Assembly (NCBI RefSeq): GCF_014192105.1
Contig: NZ_JACHXK010000001.1
Location: 744,001-808,000, forward strand
Reading direction: 5' to 3'
Length of the DNA stretch: 64,000 bases
Origin: Paenibacillus phyllosphaerae
GTDB lineage: Bacteria; Bacillota; Bacilli; Paenibacillales; Paenibacillaceae
Part shown: positions 1 through 10,459 of the stretch, one piece after another
How the letters are laid out: each line of letters opens with the position of its first letter
How positions within the stretch are numbered: the first letter of the stretch is position 1
Position numbers and translations under genes: made by a program
The notes under the pieces: generated by a model
Told to the model about the DNA's origin: nothing
Database searches by the model: none
Seen by the model: the letters and a program-made list of their open reading frames with translations, nothing else

Positions 1-167
1 TCTGTCATATAAGCCCCTCCAGGAAAAGGAATAATCGGTAAACCACAATCAGTATACAAAGGAATGACCAGCCAAGAAAAGAGAAATTTAGGGTCTAAGG
101 ACTATCTCAACCCCATTGTGGTTCTCAGCTTGCTCCACACCTTGTCGCAGATGCTTCTGCGCGCAAG

Positions 168-213
168 AAAAAAGACCGGTCCTTCACACCCCGAAGAATG
201 CGAGAGGACCAGC
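168..213 (-). terminator. Intrinsic terminator of the glucanase gene
   Basis: On the minus strand an inverted repeat (GGTCCT / AGGACC, arms near 178-183 and 205-210) is followed by a run of six T. It lies just past the stop of the GH81 gene. No gene was seen between position 1 and this hairpin. Confidence 0.6.
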
Positions 214-235
214 CCTGCTGCAAGCCGTCTATCGT

Positions 236-3200
236 TTAGTAGCCATACACTTCGAAGTTCCAGAGCGAGTACCCATACGGGGTCGCACGCTCGGTTCCGT
301 ACATCCGCACGTAACGTCCCGTGCCGCTTACCGTCAGGTCATTGTCTCCGCCCGTTCCCGTCGTCGTGCTGTACAGGTCGGTCCAGTTCGTGCCGTCCGC
401 GGAGATTTGCAGCTTGAACGATTTTGCATATGCCGCCTCCCAGCTCAGCTTAATCCGGGTCACCGTTCGTGATTGGCCGAGGTCAACCGTTATCCATGAC
501 GGATCGATGCCGGTTGCGGAGCCCCACCGTGTGCCGTTATCGCCATCGACAGCCGCTGCCGCGACGAATGGATCTTGCACGGAGGAGGCCGTTACCGATT
601 GGTTCAGCGACAAGAGCGAGGCATTCTGCGCAGGGGCAAGCGTGCCGTACACGTCCACCTCATAGAGCGAGTAGCCATAGATCGTGCCGCGCTCCGTGCC
701 ATAGATACGAACGTAGCGGCCTGTTCCGCTGACGTTCACTTCATCAATTGCACCGTCGCCCGTCGTTGTGCTGTACACATCGGTCCACGTCGATCCGTCT
801 TGCGACACTTGGATTTTGTATGATTTGGCATAGGCAGCTTCCCAATTCAGCTTCACCTTGCTCAGCGTGTGCGTTGTGCCCAGATCGATGCTCAGCCACT
901 GCGGATCGGCACCCGAAACTGATGCCCAGCGCGTCTCGCCGCTGCCGTCCGTTGCATTCGTTCCGGCAAAAGGCGCCTCCGTCGAAGAGACGGTCACCGT
1001 CTTGCCGAGTGCGACATTCGTGCCGGTATTGCCGCCATTGTCGCCTCCGCCTTCGTTCCCACCACCATTGTTGCCGCCGCTGCCGGGCGCTGCCCAGTTA
1101 TCGCCGGCGTTCGACGAGGTCATCGGGTTGACCGTCACGAGCGAATGCGCCGCGACGACCGCCGTGCCTGTCGTACCGGAAGCGTTCGTGAACGTGACCG
1201 TTACCGGATTCGCCGTCGGATTCCAGATGACGGCCGTGTAGGCGGTGCCTTTTTTGTACACCGTCGCACTGCTCCAGCCCGTCGCCCATACGTCCTTCGT
1301 ACGCGTACCGAGCGTCGCCATGCTATTGACGAACCAGTAGGTGTTGAAAATCTCGTTACGCTGCAGCTTCGACGCATCCCACTTGGCCAGAGCGCCTTGC
1401 GGATCGCTCAGCGCTTGAATCGGCCATACGATATGCTGCCAATCGGTCTCCGGACCGCCGTTATCGGTGACGAATCCGTTGTACAGCGAGGCGGCTTTGG
1501 CCGGATCCAGGCCGTAGCTGGTCAGGTATTCCGCCGTCGGCAGCCAGTGGATGCCGTAGATATGCACCGGCGCGCCGCTGAAGAACGTGCCGTAGAAATT
1601 CGACGAGCCGTACACTTGGCCGACCGTCTTGTGCGTCCATTGCGGCAGCCAGTTGTCGTTGTCGTAGTTGAACCAATATTGCTCGACCGCTTTCAGTTCC
1701 GTCGTGAAGCCATAGATCGCCGTATTGCGGTTCACGGTATCGCCCGTGAGCAGGCTCCACATGTACTGGCCAACCCAGCCGAACAGCGATTCGCCGGCCG
1801 CTTCCTGGTTGTTGCCGCTGTCGTTGTCCGCGTAGCCGCCCGCCCACGAATGGCCTTCATACGGGTCGAAGCTGCGGAAGAACGGGTACAGCGGATCGGT
1901 ATGCGACGGATTCGCGTAATCGCGAATCAGATGCTCGACCATCGGCCCGTACTGCGTGCGGAAGCTATCGTCGAACGTCGCGAGCACCGCCGAGGCGAAT
2001 ACATAATAGCCGTACGTGAAATGATGGTCCGTAATGCCGTTGTTCGCGCCGAACTCGCTGACGCGGTAGTACGTCGTGCCCCAGTCGTTATTATAGTAGA
2101 AGAAATAGTCCGGCTCGCCGCTCGTATACGTGTACCAGTCGGTCAGAATCGTCTTGATGCGGGCAAGGAATTTGTCGCGGTACGCGGTCTCGCCCATTTC
2201 GTTCGCTGCGAGCACGCCCATGGCGAGCGGATGGAGTTTCTTACCCTGCCAGTAGGCGTCGGCCGCCATCAGATTGCTCGTCGTCTCTTCGTCGAGCGCC
2301 TGCAAGTAAGAGATCATCGCCATCTTGCTATACTCCGGATTCGTCGGCTCCACGAACTGCGGCACGATGCCGTAGAAGCGGTCCACCGTCGTGAAGCTAT
2401 TGCCCTCCCGCACTTTGAGCGTGCCGCGAACGGATGGATACGTCAGCGTCGTCAGCGGGGAAGACGATACTTTCCATTGATGCGGATACAGCGCCATCAG
2501 CGTCTGGTTCGAGAATCCCGTACGCTTGAGCGATGTCGTGACGTTAAAGTTCGTCGTCACCTGGGAGGTCGATTCGTTATAATCGTAGCTGACCTGCGTT
2601 CCCGTAACGAAGGCGTACGCATGCTGGTAGAAATAGTTCAGGTCCGCCGCGGAAGGCAGCGCCGCTACGGCAAGATAATTCTGTCCGCCGCCAAGCTTGA
2701 TCTTCAGCTTCGCGCCCGCTTTCGTAATGACCGTTCCCGGCGGTGCGAAGATCCCGTAATAACGCGTCTGCGGCGTCGCGTTCGGGCTGCCGTCCGTATT
2801 GACCAGCTTCACGCCGATATGGTCGGTCGTGAGCGTCTGACCGTCCGTGGTAAGAACGGAAGCTCCGCTGTCATCGAACAGCTGCGTAATGAGCGGCGAA
2901 TAAATCTCGACCGAATTCGGATCGCTGAACGTGCTGTACACATATGGCGAGCCTTTCACGAAAGTCGTCTTCATTTTGTCCGTAGCATCATCGCTCAGAA
3001 CCGTGTCGACCGACCAATCGCCAATGCCCGTCACGCGCGGTTTCATCTTCGAGCTGTCGATGGCGCTATTCATGACGTAGAGGTCAGGATTGCCGTCCGC
3101 ATTCACCGCTGTCCCCCCGCTGTTCAGCCAACCTGCCCCTGGATTGAGCAAGCCTAGCCCTTGCGGGAAAAACTTCGACTTCAGCGGCAACGTGATCAGG

Positions 3201-4342
3201 TAATCGCCCATCGGCTTGATGAGGATCGATTGCCACCAGTCGTTCGAAGCGATCGGCGTCGTTACCGAAGCCGACTTGTTCGCCGGATATTTCGGCTGCG
3301 GCATCTTGAGATCATTCGTCAGATAACTGCCTGCTCCCGCCTGAACCGTCTGCGGCGTAGGGAGCGGCTCGATCGTATACGTCGGCTGCGGCTCTCCGGC
3401 CACATAGTCATACACTTCAAGTTCGAGCAGCGAGTAGCCGAACGTCGTCCCGCGGCCGATACCGTTCATCCGTACATAACGGCCTGTCGCGTATACGGGA
3501 ATCTCCTGCTTGCCGCCTGCTCCGCGCAGATCGCGGTACACGGTTGTCCACTGCGTCCCGTTCGCCGATACTTGCAGGTCGAAAGCGCGGCCGTACGCCG
3601 CTTCCCAGTTCAAGACGATCCGGCCGATCGTGCGGGAGGCTCCGAGGTCGACCGCGAACCATTCGCTGTCGGTCGCATTGGACGACCAGCGCGTCGCCGG
3701 ATTGCCGTCCACTGCATTGGCAGGCAGCGTCGAACCTGCCGGCAAATAAGCGGATTGCTCATACGAAGAGGCCGTAACCGGTTTGCCGAGCGCAACGTTC
3801 GGGCCATATGAAGTTGGAGGGAGATTCACGCCGCCCGTCCCGTATACTTCGAGCTCCACAATCGAATACCCGTACGCGGCAAGCGCGCGCTGCGTGCCAT
3901 AGACGCGGACGAAGCGGCCCGTACCGCTGAGTGTCACATCATCTGTCGCGCCGTCGCTTGTCGTTGTGCTGTACACGTCGTTCCACGTCATCTCGTCGCT
4001 GGACACTTGGATTTTGTACGCTTTGGCATAGGCGCCTTCCCATTGAATCTTCACGCGGTCGATCGTCGCCTGCGCGCCTAAGTCGATGTAGATCCACTGC
4101 GGATCGGAACCCCATGCGCTGCCCCATCGCGTGGCGGTATTGCCGTCCACGGCCAGGCTTGCCGCATTCGCGCCTTCGCTGGAAGAGGCATAAGCGGTGC
4201 GTCCTTGCGACAGCAGATACGATCCGGCGGCTTGCGCCTCCCGGATAGTGAGCGAAGTTACCATCGAGAGCAGCATCGATAAAGAGAGCATGTAGATCAG
4301 CGTTTTGCGCAGCCTTGTGCTGGGCTGGTGAGTCAACTTCAT
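236..4342 (-). CDS. Secreted GH81 endo-1,3-beta-glucanase with four discoidin-type modules
   Basis: Predicted extracellular endo-beta-1,3-glucanase (laminarinase-type) of glycoside hydrolase family 81, 1368 residues. A signal peptide ends near AQA-AG (about residue 39). Two F5/8 type C (CBM32-like) modules follow at about 40-168 and 180-312, then the GH81 core at about 330-1070, a Gly/Asn-rich linker, and two more F5/8C modules at about 1105-1235 and 1240-1368. GH81 blocks seen include NDWWQSILIKPMGDY, GITDHHFTYGYYVFASAVL and DSGNNQEAAGESLFGW; the last two hold the conserved acidic residues of the family. The start has a strong TAGGAGG site. It is monocistronic, with a cre-like site upstream suggesting catabolite repression. 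The likely role is degradation of fungal, algal or callose beta-1,3-glucan. Confidence 0.93.
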   Translation of the reverse strand: MKLTHQPSTRLRKTLIYMLSLSMLLSMVTSLTIREAQAAGSYLLSQGRTAYASSSEGANAASLAVDGNTATRWGSAWGSDPQWIYIDLGAQATIDRVKIQWEGAYAKAYKIQVSSDEMTWNDVYSTTTSDGATDDVTLSGTGRFVRVYGTQRALAAYGYSIVELEVYGTGGVNLPPTSYGPNVALGKPVTASSYEQSAYLPAGSTLPANAVDGNPATRWSSNATDSEWFAVDLGASRTIGRIVLNWEAAYGRAFDLQVSANGTQWTTVYRDLRGAGGKQEIPVYATGRYVRMNGIGRGTTFGYSLLELEVYDYVAGEPQPTYTIEPLPTPQTVQAGAGSYLTNDLKMPQPKYPANKSASVTTPIASNDWWQSILIKPMGDYLITLPLKSKFFPQGLGLLNPGAGWLNSGGTAVNADGNPDLYVMNSAIDSSKMKPRVTGIGDWSVDTVLSDDATDKMKTTFVKGSPYVYSTFSDPNSVEIYSPLITQLFDDSGASVLTTDGQTLTTDHIGVKLVNTDGSPNATPQTRYYGIFAPPGTVITKAGAKLKIKLGGGQNYLAVAALPSAADLNYFYQHAYAFVTGTQVSYDYNESTSQVTTNFNVTTSLKRTGFSNQTLMALYPHQWKVSSSPLTTLTYPSVRGTLKVREGNSFTTVDRFYGIVPQFVEPTNPEYSKMAMISYLQALDEETTSNLMAADAYWQGKKLHPLAMGVLAANEMGETAYRDKFLARIKTILTDWYTYTSGEPDYFFYYNNDWGTTYYRVSEFGANNGITDHHFTYGYYVFASAVLATFDDSFRTQYGPMVEHLIRDYANPSHTDPLYPFFRSFDPYEGHSWAGGYADNDSGNNQEAAGESLFGWVGQYMWSLLTGDTVNRNTAIYGFTTELKAVEQYWFNYDNDNWLPQWTHKTVGQVYGSSNFYGTFFSGAPVHIYGIHWLPTAEYLTSYGLDPAKAASLYNGFVTDNGGPETDWQHIVWPIQALSDPQGALAKWDASKLQRNEIFNTYWFVNSMATLGTRTKDVWATGWSSATVYKKGTAYTAVIWNPTANPVTVTFTNASGTTGTAVVAAHSLVTVNPMTSSNAGDNWAAPGSGGNNGGGNEGGGDNGGNTGTNVALGKTVTVSSTEAPFAGTNATDGSGETRWASVSGADPQWLSIDLGTTHTLSKVKLNWEAAYAKSYKIQVSQDGSTWTDVYSTTTGDGAIDEVNVSGTGRYVRIYGTERGTIYGYSLYEVDVYGTLAPAQNASLLSLNQSVTASSVQDPFVAAAAVDGDNGTRWGSATGIDPSWITVDLGQSRTVTRIKLSWEAAYAKSFKLQISADGTNWTDLYSTTTGTGGDNDLTVSGTGRYVRMYGTERATPYGYSLWNFEVYGY

Positions 4343-4452
4343 TACTGAAACCTCCTATGTAGGTAGCGAATAGGCGGTCCAACATGTCCGGCGGCTCATT
4401 GTTGGAACGGTCATCCAGTGCGGTTCTTCGGCTATGTCACATCCCTTCGGCT

Positions 4453-4466
4453 GGTAAGCGTTATCG
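4453..4466. promoter_or_regulatory. Candidate cre (CcpA) site upstream of the glucanase
   Basis: GGTAAGCGTTATCG matches 12 of 14 positions of the catabolite-responsive element consensus TGWAANCGNTWNCA and is nearly palindromic. It lies about 110 bp upstream of the glucanase start. A minus-strand TATACT (4481-4486) just upstream could be the -10, which would place the site in the transcribed leader, a common roadblock position. Confidence 0.5.
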
Positions 4467-4593
4467 CTTGCTTGCATGCCAAGTATACCTGCGTGACAAG
4501 CGGTGGAATATGCCGAAGATTAGCGATTCATACCCGAAACTTTGGTTGCGCTTGATGGAATCGATTGCCAAGTCCCGCCAAGTGCTATAGCGC

Positions 4594-4632
4594 AAAAAGC
4601 CCCGCAAGTCACGAACCGTGACTTACGGGGCT
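4594..4632 (-). terminator. Terminator of the PTS operon
   Basis: Long inverted repeat AAGCCCCGCAAGTCACG / CGTGACTTACGGGGCTT (one mismatch). On the minus strand the stem is followed by TTTTT, directly after the EI stop codon. Confidence 0.85.
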
Positions 4633-4647
4633 TCCTTTCAATACCTT

Positions 4648-6384
4648 TTACAACCGGATCTCCGGCACGCGCTCCTCGACGAAGGCGCGGATCGCTTCCG
4701 GCGATTCGAGTTCGAGCGCTTCGGCGGCGAGTTGCGCCATGCGCGATTGGTCGAGCTTGCGGATCAGCGCGCGCGCTTGCAGAACCGAACCGGCGCTCAT
4801 GCTGAATTCCTGCAAGCCGAGGCCGAGCAAGAGCGGCACCGCATGCGGCTGGCCGGCCATCTCGCCGCACATGCCTACCCATTTGCCCTCTGCTCTCGCC
4901 GCTTTGATGACGCGTTCGATCAGATGAAGCACAGCCGGCTGCAGCGGATCGTTCAACGCCGTCAGCTTCTCGTTCATCCGGTCGGCCGCGAACGTGTACT
5001 GCGTCAGATCGTTCGTGCCGATGCTGAAGAAGTCGACCTCGCTCGCGAACCGGTCCGCGAGCAGCGCGGCTGCCGGAATCTCGATCATGATGCCGCACTC
5101 GATCGCTTCGTTGAAGGCGACGCCTTCCGCCCGCAGCTCGTCCTTGCATTGCTCGACGACCGCCTTGGCGGCACGCCATTCCGCCAGCGTTGCGATCATC
5201 GGGAACATCACCTTCAGATTGCCATAGGCGCTTGCCCGCAGCACGGCACGCAGCTGCGTCTTGAACAGGTCATGCCGGTCTAGCGAGATCCGAATCGCCC
5301 GGTAGCCGAGGAACGGATTGTCTTCCTTCGGCAGATCGAGGATCGGCAGTTCCTTATCGCCGCCGATATCCATCGTGCGGATGACCACCGGCGCATTCGG
5401 ACCGAACGTCTTCGCGACGCTCACATACGCTTCATATTGCTCGTCTTCGGATGGCAGCGTGTCGCGTCCCATGTAGAGAAACTCGGTGCGGAACAGGCCG
5501 ACGCCTTCCGCTCCTTTGGCCTTGGCTGCCTCGGCATCGGCTGGCGAGCCGATATTGGCCGCAAGCTCCACATGTACGCCGTCCAGCGAGACGGATTCGG
5601 CGCCCATCAACGCTTGCAGTTCTTGCCGCTTCGCCAGATCCGAAGCTCGGCGAGCTTGGTATTGCTCGATCGTCGCCGCATCCGGCTCGACGTGCAGCTC
5701 GCCCGTCTCGCCGTCGACGATGACGAACTCGCCGCCTTGCAGCGAAGCAAGCGAGCCACCCATCCCGACGATCGCCGGAATGCCGATCGAGCGGGCAATG
5801 ATCGCCGAATGCGACGTCCGGCCGCCCTGCAGCGTGACGAAACCTGCTACCGCCTGCGGGTCAAGCGTCGCCGTGTGCGACGGCGTCAAATCCCCCGCTA
5901 CTAGAATAACCGGCTCACTATTCCCGCTATCTGCAAGCAAGTTCGACCGACCGCTCAGCTTCCCGATAATACGTCCGCATACATCGCGGATATCGGCAGC
6001 GCGTTCGCGCAGGTATTCATCTTCCAGACTTTCCAGCATGGCCGCGATTTCATCGCGCGCAACCGCAACAGCGGACTCGGCGCTGAGCAAGTCCTCTTCG
6101 ATCGCCTGCTTCGCCCGGTCCACGAGTTCCTCGTCCTCCAGGAGCATAAGATGCCCGTCGAAAATCTCCGATTCATGCTCCCTTCCCTTCTCCTTCAGCT
6201 CATCGCGCAGCGCGGCGACTTCCGCAGCCGCTTGGCCGATCGCCTCACGCAGACGGGCCAGCTCAGCTGGAGCTGCCGAAGCTTCGATAGATGCAGCCGC
6301 CGCCCCTTCCGGCGACGCCTCCTCCATCAGCAGAACTCGTCCAAGCGCGATACCGGGAGAAGCGCCGATTCCGCGGATCTTCAT
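4648..6384 (-). CDS. ptsI: PTS Enzyme I (phosphoenolpyruvate-protein phosphotransferase)
   Basis: Transfers phosphate from PEP to HPr as the first step of the cytoplasmic phosphotransferase relay. 578 residues, the normal length. The N-terminal HPr-binding/phosphohistidine part carries GGRTSHSAIIARSIGIPA with the active His at residue 192. The C-terminal PEP-binding barrel has RTEFLYMGRD, FSIGTNDLTQY and the conserved Cys in GMCGEMAGQP. Its ATG overlaps the HPr stop by 4 bp, so the two are translationally coupled. It is the last gene of the glcT-EIIA-EIICB-HPr-EI operon and is followed by a terminator. Having EI and HPr in the same transcript as one permease suggests this locus feeds its own phosphate relay, although these may also be the cell's general PTS proteins. 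Confidence 0.97.
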   Translation of the reverse strand: MKIRGIGASPGIALGRVLLMEEASPEGAAAASIEASAAPAELARLREAIGQAAAEVAALRDELKEKGREHESEIFDGHLMLLEDEELVDRAKQAIEEDLLSAESAVAVARDEIAAMLESLEDEYLRERAADIRDVCGRIIGKLSGRSNLLADSGNSEPVILVAGDLTPSHTATLDPQAVAGFVTLQGGRTSHSAIIARSIGIPAIVGMGGSLASLQGGEFVIVDGETGELHVEPDAATIEQYQARRASDLAKRQELQALMGAESVSLDGVHVELAANIGSPADAEAAKAKGAEGVGLFRTEFLYMGRDTLPSEDEQYEAYVSVAKTFGPNAPVVIRTMDIGGDKELPILDLPKEDNPFLGYRAIRISLDRHDLFKTQLRAVLRASAYGNLKVMFPMIATLAEWRAAKAVVEQCKDELRAEGVAFNEAIECGIMIEIPAAALLADRFASEVDFFSIGTNDLTQYTFAADRMNEKLTALNDPLQPAVLHLIERVIKAARAEGKWVGMCGEMAGQPHAVPLLLGLGLQEFSMSAGSVLQARALIRKLDQSRMAQLAAEALELESPEAIRAFVEERVPEIRL

Positions 6385-6659
6385 GCTTTTGCACCGTGTC
6401 CGTCGATATTCGCGCTTAGAATCGCGCCGATCTCCGCAAGCGCTGCCGCCTCCTGCTCGCCTTCCACGATCAGCGTTACGGCGTCGCCATGCTTTGCGCC
6501 AAGCGTCAGCACATTGACGAGGCTCTTCGCGCTGTTCTTCTTACCGTCTTTTTCGACGAAAACTTGCGTATTCGGATATTTCTTCGCCGCCTCGACGATT
6601 TGTTTCGCCGGACGAACGTGTAATCCCAGCAGGTTGGCAATTGTGAATGTTTGTTGCAT
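6381..6659 (-). CDS. ptsH: HPr phosphocarrier protein
   Basis: Small PTS phosphocarrier that passes phosphate from EI to EIIA. Counting from the ATG at 6659, the active-site His is residue 14 in NLLGLHVRPA, and the HPr-kinase serine is residue 46 in SAKSLVNVLTLG. Retention of Ser46 indicates regulation by HPrK/P and service as a CcpA co-effector. A GTG nine bases further upstream is also open, but the ATG is preferred because GGAG lies at a normal distance. It overlaps ptsI by 4 bp. The cre-like sites at 4453 and 9846 fit a Ser46-P-HPr/CcpA circuit. Confidence 0.96.
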   Translation of the reverse strand: MQQTFTIANLLGLHVRPAKQIVEAAKKYPNTQVFVEKDGKKNSAKSLVNVLTLGAKHGDAVTLIVEGEQEAAALAEIGAILSANIDGHGAKA

Positions 6660-6712
6660 GCTCTCCACTCCTATATCTGTATATATTGGTTCTATCGCCT
6701 GACGCGATCTGC

Positions 6713-8182
<1,470 letters not shown>

Positions 8183-8218
8183 GTCGTATCCCCCTAAAAT
8201 GTGTCTAATGCTCTATCG

Positions 8219-8713
8219 TTACTTCGCCAATACTGCGTGAATGACCGCATCCTGGCCAGCTGTAACCTTACCTTCCACCACTTCCGTTTCCGTGACCGCT
8301 TCGTCTTCGTTGGCGATGACGACCGGCGTGATCAGCGGATAGCCCGCCGTGCGGATTTTCTCGATGTCGAATTCGATCAGCGTCTGACCTGCACGGACTT
8401 GATCGCCCATCTGCACGAGACCGTTGAACCCTTCGCCCTTCATCGCGACCGTGTTGATCCCGACGTGTATGAGCAGCTGCAGGCCGGAAGCATGCTCGAG
8501 AATGACCGCATGATTCGTATGGATGATATGCGCTACGATCGCGTCGAACGGCGCTACCACTTTGCCGACAGTTGGCTCGATCGCAATGCCTTTGCCCATA
8601 TGGCCGGCAGCGAATGCCTCGTCCGGAACCTCTGTCAGCGAAACCGCCTTGCCCGTGATCGGAGCTCTAATCGTGAATGTCTCTTTCTTTGCTTTGAACA
8701 ATTTACCAAACAT
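8219..8713 (-). CDS. Stand-alone PTS EIIA, glucose family
   Basis: Cytoplasmic EIIA(Glc/Crr-type) protein of 164 residues that carries phosphate from HPr to EIIB. The fold signatures IRAPITGKAV, EPTVGKVVAPFDA and HASGLQLLIHVGINTVA are present. The phosphorylated His is residue 83 in LLIHVGINT and the partner His is residue 68 in TNHAV. It lies between glcT and the EIICB gene, 36 bp upstream of the latter, and completes the permease in trans. Start ATG 8713 has a GGAGG-type site. Confidence 0.93.
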   Translation of the reverse strand: MFGKLFKAKKETFTIRAPITGKAVSLTEVPDEAFAAGHMGKGIAIEPTVGKVVAPFDAIVAHIIHTNHAVILEHASGLQLLIHVGINTVAMKGEGFNGLVQMGDQVRAGQTLIEFDIEKIRTAGYPLITPVVIANEDEAVTETEVVEGKVTAGQDAVIHAVLAK

Positions 8714-8823
8714 GTGGCTTACCTCCTGATGGTGGACTCAATCTAGTTGCGCAGTCATCGCGGACTGTGTCTTAACGTTCTGTCGTACTGTCTGTTGTTC
8801 TGTTGTGCTATTGCCTCTCGCAG

Positions 8824-9699
8824 TCAAATTCCCGTTACCGGCGAAGGGAACACCTCAAACAACCGGTACAGGTGAATCGCCAGGAAGCCAATCTCGTCTT
8901 CCGTTATCGGCTGACTCAGCTGCTCTTCCATAAGTCCAGCCAGTTCGCGTGCTTGCGCATACGCTTCCGGCATTTGCTGATGGAGCGAATCGAGCAGCGG
9001 ATTGCTCGCCCGCTTGCCTTGACTGATGCGCTCTACCATATATCGCAGATGCGTAATAAGGCGAATGTAGTCGATACTTTCCCGGGAAATACGAATCGCG
9101 CGGCGTTCCTCGATTTTTTCGACAAGCTCGTTCACGAGATTCGTGAATTTCACGATCTGCCCGATCGGAACGTTCGTCACCGCCGAATGGACATGATAGG
9201 TCAAGAAGCCGATCTCCTCGTCCGGCACGGCAATGCCGAAGGTGGAGCCGATCAGCTCCGCCGCCTGCCTGGCGATCTCGTATTCGCTCTTGTAGCACAT
9301 GCGAGTCTCGTACAGGAACGGATTGACGATATCCATGCCGTTGCGCAGGCGATAGATGGCAAACTGAATATGGCTCGGCAGGGCAAAATATATTTTGCGA
9401 TTCACTAGCTCCCCCAGCTGCGCCGTGATGAGCTGGATAATCGCTTCGGAGATGCGGATCACTTCCGGATCCATATCCCCGAGCAGCGAGTGATACTGCA
9501 CCATCTCCTTCGGATCATCCAGGCGGAACCGCTTCTCGATCCGCGTATCGCTTGCCAGAATCGTCTCGCCGCTCTTGCCGGCGAATCCGATCCCTTTCCC
9601 CATGAGCACGAACTCTTCTTTGGACTGGTCATCCATCACAAGCAGGACGTTATTGTTGATTGCGCGTTCGATTCGCAATGCTGCATCCCTCTTTGTCAT
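8824..9699 (-). CDS. glcT: BglG-family transcriptional antiterminator, GlcT-like
   Basis: RNA-binding antiterminator, about 291 residues: an N-terminal CAT RNA-binding domain (about 1-60, with RAINNNVLLV and GKGIGFAGKSG) followed by two PTS regulation domains. PRD1 has LPSHIQFAIYRLRNG and GFLTYHVHSAV; PRD2 has RLITHLRYMVER and GFLAIHLYRLFE, with conserved histidines whose phosphorylation by HPr or EIIB controls dimerisation. It is first in the PTS operon, directly downstream of a RAT hairpin overlapping a terminator, so it probably controls its own operon. ATG 9699 is chosen because AAGGTGAT precedes it at a good distance; ATG 9708 and GTG 9711 are in-frame alternatives. Confidence 0.92.
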   Translation of the reverse strand: MTKRDAALRIERAINNNVLLVMDDQSKEEFVLMGKGIGFAGKSGETILASDTRIEKRFRLDDPKEMVQYHSLLGDMDPEVIRISEAIIQLITAQLGELVNRKIYFALPSHIQFAIYRLRNGMDIVNPFLYETRMCYKSEYEIARQAAELIGSTFGIAVPDEEIGFLTYHVHSAVTNVPIGQIVKFTNLVNELVEKIEERRAIRISRESIDYIRLITHLRYMVERISQGKRASNPLLDSLHQQMPEAYAQARELAGLMEEQLSQPITEDEIGFLAIHLYRLFEVFPSPVTGI

Positions 9700-9737
9700 C
9701 AATGTCATCACCTTGGCTTAGTATGGCAAAAAGGCAC

Positions 9738-9788
9738 AAAAAAGAGCCAAGAAAAAGACTCTGCGCTGCAGAATCGTTCTCTTGGCTC
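9738..9788 (-). terminator. Leader terminator controlled by the GlcT antiterminator
   Basis: Inverted repeat GAGCCAAGA / TCTTGGCTC (9744-9752 and 9780-9788) followed on the minus strand by TTTTTT. It sits between the promoter and glcT, so transcription must read through it to express the PTS genes. Its 5' arm overlaps the RAT element. Confidence 0.8.
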
Positions 9789-9812
9789 ATGCCCTCGGAC
9801 GAGGTAACACGC
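9781..9812 (-). promoter_or_regulatory. RAT (ribonucleic antiterminator) target of GlcT
   Basis: Minus-strand order: GCGTGTTAC, a small hairpin CTCG-TC-CGAG, then GGCATGAGCCAAG. As I recall it, the Bacillus subtilis ptsG RAT has the same frame (CGTGTTAC, hairpin, GGCATGAG). The 3' part forms the 5' arm of the terminator at 9738-9788, so formation of one excludes the other. Confidence 0.8.
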
Positions 9813-9833
9813 CATCCGTATGAATATGTGCTC

Positions 9834-9863
9834 ATCATAACGCAAAGAAAGCGTTACCGTCAA
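9834..9863 (-). promoter_or_regulatory. PTS operon promoter with overlapping cre-like site
   Basis: Minus-strand TTGACG (9858-9863), an 18-bp spacer and TATGAT (9834-9839). Within the spacer, on the plus strand, AGAAAGCGTTACCG (9846-9859) matches 12 of 14 cre consensus positions, suggesting that CcpA competes with RNA polymerase here. Confidence 0.6.
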
Positions 9864-9926
9864 CCGACATTTTTCGTGGAAATTTGCACCTCGGGAAGCG
9901 TTGTGAACGGTATCCCTTGCTTGCAG

Positions 9927-10310
9927 CTAACCTGCAGCCGCCCTGGACCAGATCAACCGGGTCGTCTCGTCATCCCGCAGATAGATCGCATCAATCTGAT
10001 CCCGCAGACCATCCTTCAGATCCACCTCTACCGTGAAGGCATCGCTGCGCGGACCGACAGCCAGGATACTTCCTTGCACCTCAAGTTGCAGCGTGTTCCC
10101 TTCCTGATGCGTCTTATAGCCGCGATAATCGTCAGCGCTTGTGACAAATCCGCCAGTAATATAAGCCTCGCCCTGCTGCACGGATACGTCGTGTACCCAA
10201 ATGACATTCACAGACATGGTATATTCTCTCCCGAACTGCACAGCGGCCATCATTACGCTCGCGGCGACGACAATAACGACCATGAGACTAACCTTGGTTC
10301 GTTTCCTCAT
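9927..10310 (-). CDS. Small membrane-anchored or secreted protein, unknown function
   Basis: About 127 residues, family not recognised. It has a positively charged N-terminus (MRKRTKVSL), one hydrophobic segment of about 20 residues (signal anchor or signal peptide), and a polar, probably beta-rich extracytoplasmic part. ATG 10310 is chosen because GGAG lies 9 bases before it; a TTG at 10325 is also in frame. It lies between the c-di-GMP signalling gene's terminator and the PTS promoter, apparently as a single gene. Composition and hydrophobic pattern support a real gene, but no function can be assigned. Confidence 0.6.
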   Translation of the reverse strand: MRKRTKVSLMVVIVVAASVMMAAVQFGREYTMSVNVIWVHDVSVQQGEAYITGGFVTSADDYRGYKTHQEGNTLQLEVQGSILAVGPRSDAFTVEVDLKDGLRDQIDAIYLRDDETTRLIWSRAAAG

Positions 10311-10391
10311 AAGTGCCAGCTCCAATTTCCATTTTCACCCATTATCGCAAAGCACCTGTTCACTTGCAATCGGACCCTGAGCCTAGCCGCG

Positions 10392-10448
10392 AAAAAAAAA
10401 GCGCCCTCAAGGGGCAATGTCCAAATGACATTGCCCCAATGAGAGCGC
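10392..10448 (-). terminator. Terminator of the GGDEF/EAL gene
   Basis: Strong nested inverted repeat with core GGGGCAATGTC / GACATTGCCCC and an outer GCGCCCTC pairing. On the minus strand it is followed by nine T. Confidence 0.85.
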
Positions 10449-10459
10449 CCTGTATTTGC

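Noticed and set aside
1145-3157. Long Arg-rich plus-strand reading frame of 670 codons
   Set aside because: It is the antisense of the GH81 gene, with extreme Arg content and no recognisable domain; high GC content keeps such frames open.
4384-4590. 68-codon plus-strand ORF upstream of the glucanase
   Set aside because: It covers the glucanase promoter and cre-like region, has no ribosome site and no family features.
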